Source of the DNA: Caulobacter zeae
Lineage (GTDB): Bacteria; Pseudomonadota; Alphaproteobacteria; Caulobacterales; Caulobacteraceae
Direction: 5' to 3'
Assembly (NCBI RefSeq): GCF_002858925.1
Contig: NZ_PJRS01000017.1
Location: forward strand, 107,682 to 171,681
DNA: 64,000 nucleotides
Part shown: piece after piece, positions 62,382 to 64,000 of the stretch
Numbering within the stretch: the stretch's first letter is position 1
Layout: every line of letters begins with the position of its first letter
Translations under genes and position numbers: made by a program
The notes under the pieces: generated by a model
The model's database searches: none
What the model saw: the letters and a program-made list of their open reading frames with translations, nothing else
Told to the model about the DNA's origin: nothing

Positions 62382-63761
62382 TTGGCCGAACCCAAGCCCA
62401 AGGCCGTCAAGAAGGCCGCGCCGCGCAAGTCGGTCAACGCGGCCAATCTCGCGCATCTGGGGCCCGAGGCCCTGGCGGCGCTGCTGATCGAGGTCGCCGA
62501 CGGCCATGCCTCGATCAAGCGCCGCCTGAAGCTGGCCCTGCTGGGCGAGGTGGGCGCGGCCGACCTGGCCGCCGAGATCGACAAGCGCATCGACGCCATC
62601 GCCGGCAGCGGCGCGCGCATCAACTGGCGCAAGTTCAAGGACTTCGTCCGCGACCTGGACGCCCACCGGGCGGCCGCCGGCGGCAAGCTGGGCGAGCTGG
62701 ATCCCAACATCGCCGTGCCGGTGCTGGTGCGGCTGGTGCGGGTTTCCGAAGATCTAGAGGGGCGGATCAAGGATCCCAAGGGCGAGCTCCAGGCCGTGTT
62801 CGACCAGGCCGTCGCCGACGTCGCGCGCCTGTCGCCCCAGGCCCTGACGCTGGACAACCGCTACCTGGCCGATGCGCTGCTGGCCTTCGTCGAAGGCGCC
62901 TCGACCAAGCTGTCGGTCGATTTGCTGCGCGCCGCCGCGCCGGCCCTGGCCGACGACGCCGTGGCCGTGCTGCGCGGCAAGCTGCGCGAGCGCCTGGCGG
63001 CCCAGCGCCGTCCCGATCCGCGCCTGCGGGCCGCCGCCCAGGTGCTGGCCGACCTGGAAGGCGACGTCGAGGGCTTCGCGGGCCTGTTCACCGACTCGCA
63101 GCAGGTGCTGCCGCCGATCGGGGCCCAGATCGCCCGCCGCTATCTGGCCGTCGGCCAGGTGGCGCAGGCCCTGGCCGCCCTCGATCGTTCCGCGCCGGGA
63201 CCGAGCCTGGCCGAGCAGGCCGATGTCGGCGCCGTCGCCTGGAGCGAGGCCCGGATCGCCGCCCTCGAGGCCGCCGGCGAGACCCTGGAGGCCCAGGCCA
63301 TGCGCTGGGCGAGCTTCAAGGCCACCCTTTCGGTCGACGCCCTGCGCGCCTTCCTCAAGGGCCTGCCCGACTTCGAGGACGTCGAGGCCGAGGAGCAGGC
63401 GCTGGTCTACGCCCAGACCTATCCCGATCCGTTCAAGGCCCTGGCGTTCCTGACGGCCTGGCCGTCGGCGATCGAGGCCTCGCGGCTGGTGATGGAGCGC
63501 GGTCCGGCCCTGCACGGCGACCGGCCCGAGGTGCTGGAGCCCGCCGCGCGCCTGCTGGAGCACCGCTATCCGCTGGCCGCCACCGTGCTGCTGCGGGCCA
63601 TGGTCGACGACGTGGTGCGCTTCGGCCGCGCCGACCGCTACGCCGACGCCAACCGCTGGCTGCTGGAGGCCGAGTCGCTGGTTCCCGGCCTGCCGGAGGA
63701 CGCGGCCATCGACGACCACGCCGTCTGGGCGCGGCGGGTGGCGGGTTACCGGCGGCTGTAG
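62382..63761 (+). CDS. DUF6880-like protein
   Basis: A 459-residue, all-helical cytosolic protein with a basic, Ala/Pro-rich N-terminus (AEPKPKAVKKAAPRKS). Tetratricopeptide-like helices follow, and the end LEPAARLLEHRYPLAATVLL, RADRYADANRWLLEAESLVP matches the DUF6880 C-terminal pattern. TTG start at 62382 with AGGAGAGG eight bases upstream, 10 bases after DUF808, so the two are probably one operon. Function unknown. Confidence 0.8.
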   Translation: MAEPKPKAVKKAAPRKSVNAANLAHLGPEALAALLIEVADGHASIKRRLKLALLGEVGAADLAAEIDKRIDAIAGSGARINWRKFKDFVRDLDAHRAAAGGKLGELDPNIAVPVLVRLVRVSEDLEGRIKDPKGELQAVFDQAVADVARLSPQALTLDNRYLADALLAFVEGASTKLSVDLLRAAAPALADDAVAVLRGKLRERLAAQRRPDPRLRAAAQVLADLEGDVEGFAGLFTDSQQVLPPIGAQIARRYLAVGQVAQALAALDRSAPGPSLAEQADVGAVAWSEARIAALEAAGETLEAQAMRWASFKATLSVDALRAFLKGLPDFEDVEAEEQALVYAQTYPDPFKALAFLTAWPSAIEASRLVMERGPALHGDRPEVLEPAARLLEHRYPLAATVLLRAMVDDVVRFGRADRYADANRWLLEAESLVPGLPEDAAIDDHAVWARRVAGYRRL

Positions 63762-63843
63762 GCGGATCGCGCTCGTTCGCCTGCCCGCCCCAAAACCGTC
63801 CTTCCCCGCGAAGGCGGTGACCCAAGCCGTGCCTGCGGGTCGG

Positions 63844-64000
63844 TCACCGCCTCGGCCCATCCTGGAAGTCAGCTTGGATCCCCGCCTTCGTGTTGTGTCC
63901 CGAGAGCTTGGCGAGGAGTTCGGCGGGAGCCTTGTGATCGAGGCATAGCAATCGGGTCTGATTGTAGAGCTCGACGAAGTTGAAGAGGAAGGCGTCGCGC
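63844..64000 (-). pseudogene. C-terminal end of a DDE (rve-type) transposase, cut by the window edge
   Basis: The last 51 codons of a minus-strand frame that runs off the window: DAFLFNFVELYNQTRLLCLD followed by HKAPAELLAKLSGHNTKAGI and a short tail. The YN-R-CLD-KAPAE-L pattern is that of the C-terminal part of IS481/rve-core transposases. Whether the element is intact cannot be seen. A hairpin of GGCGGTGACC and GGTCACCGCC (63813-63851) overlaps the stop. Confidence 0.5.

Overview
The window is about 64 kb of GC-rich, densely packed alphaproteobacterial chromosome. Gene content and order point to Caulobacter or a very close relative. The signs are a holdfast-type polysaccharide export set (hfsD divergent from hfsA-hfsB-hfsC), a conserved core block running from folK, rpoZ and spoT through pyrE, pdxJ, acpS, lepB, rnc, era and recO to parC, many TonB-dependent transport functions, and REP-like intergenic palindromes. 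The carotenoid genes suggest a pigmented species. No rRNA, tRNA, CRISPR array or prophage was recognised.

Layout. 1-3.3 kb: end of gatB, two small exported proteins (one RcnB-like with 33-bp tandem repeats), a Nu-type glutathione transferase and a Sel1-like protein. 3.4-7.9 kb: hfsD and hfsABC. 8.0-11.7 kb: crtY-crtI-crtB, an overlapping operon converting GGPP to beta-carotene. 11.8-17.4 kb: folD, an Hpt phosphotransfer protein, nadK, a DUF2336 protein and glpK. 17.4-20.5 kb: a three-gene sugar operon (SMP-30 lactonase, Gfo/Idh/MocA oxidoreductase, esterase) behind an 18-bp LacI-type operator. 20.6-23.4 kb: an unrecognised protein, a family 5 uracil-DNA glycosylase, a NYN-domain protein and folK. 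23.6-34.9 kb: rpoZ-spoT, then nucleotide, cofactor and RNA housekeeping genes. spoT lacks any ATG, GTG or TTG upstream of its conserved N-terminus and probably starts at a CTG behind a strong Shine-Dalgarno sequence.

35-40 kb: a TonB-dependent receptor with a low-complexity insertion of about 135 residues, divergent from a PhoP/PhoQ-like two-component system whose start is preceded by an 11-bp tandem repeat. 40-48.6 kb: parC, a serine hydrolase, small conserved proteins, a Cys/His-rich membrane protein, a MarR regulator overlapping a P1 peptidase, and a DUF4118/HisKA_2 kinase. 48.8-54.6 kb: a FecI/FecR/STN-receptor surface-signalling set, split by a 948-bp gap rich in palindromic elements.

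54.8-57.5 kb holds the most interesting locus: a radical SAM/helix-hairpin-helix protein and a DUF4130-UdgX fusion, apparently co-translated. This pair looks like a DNA modification or repair system whose radical SAM chemistry is, to my knowledge, unassigned. The UdgX gene also carries an in-frame copy of a GC-rich palindromic repeat. 57.6-64 kb: a small unknown protein, a DUF3857/transglutaminase protein in a less GC-rich patch, a CDF metal transporter, DUF808 and DUF6880 proteins, and the end of a transposase at the window edge.
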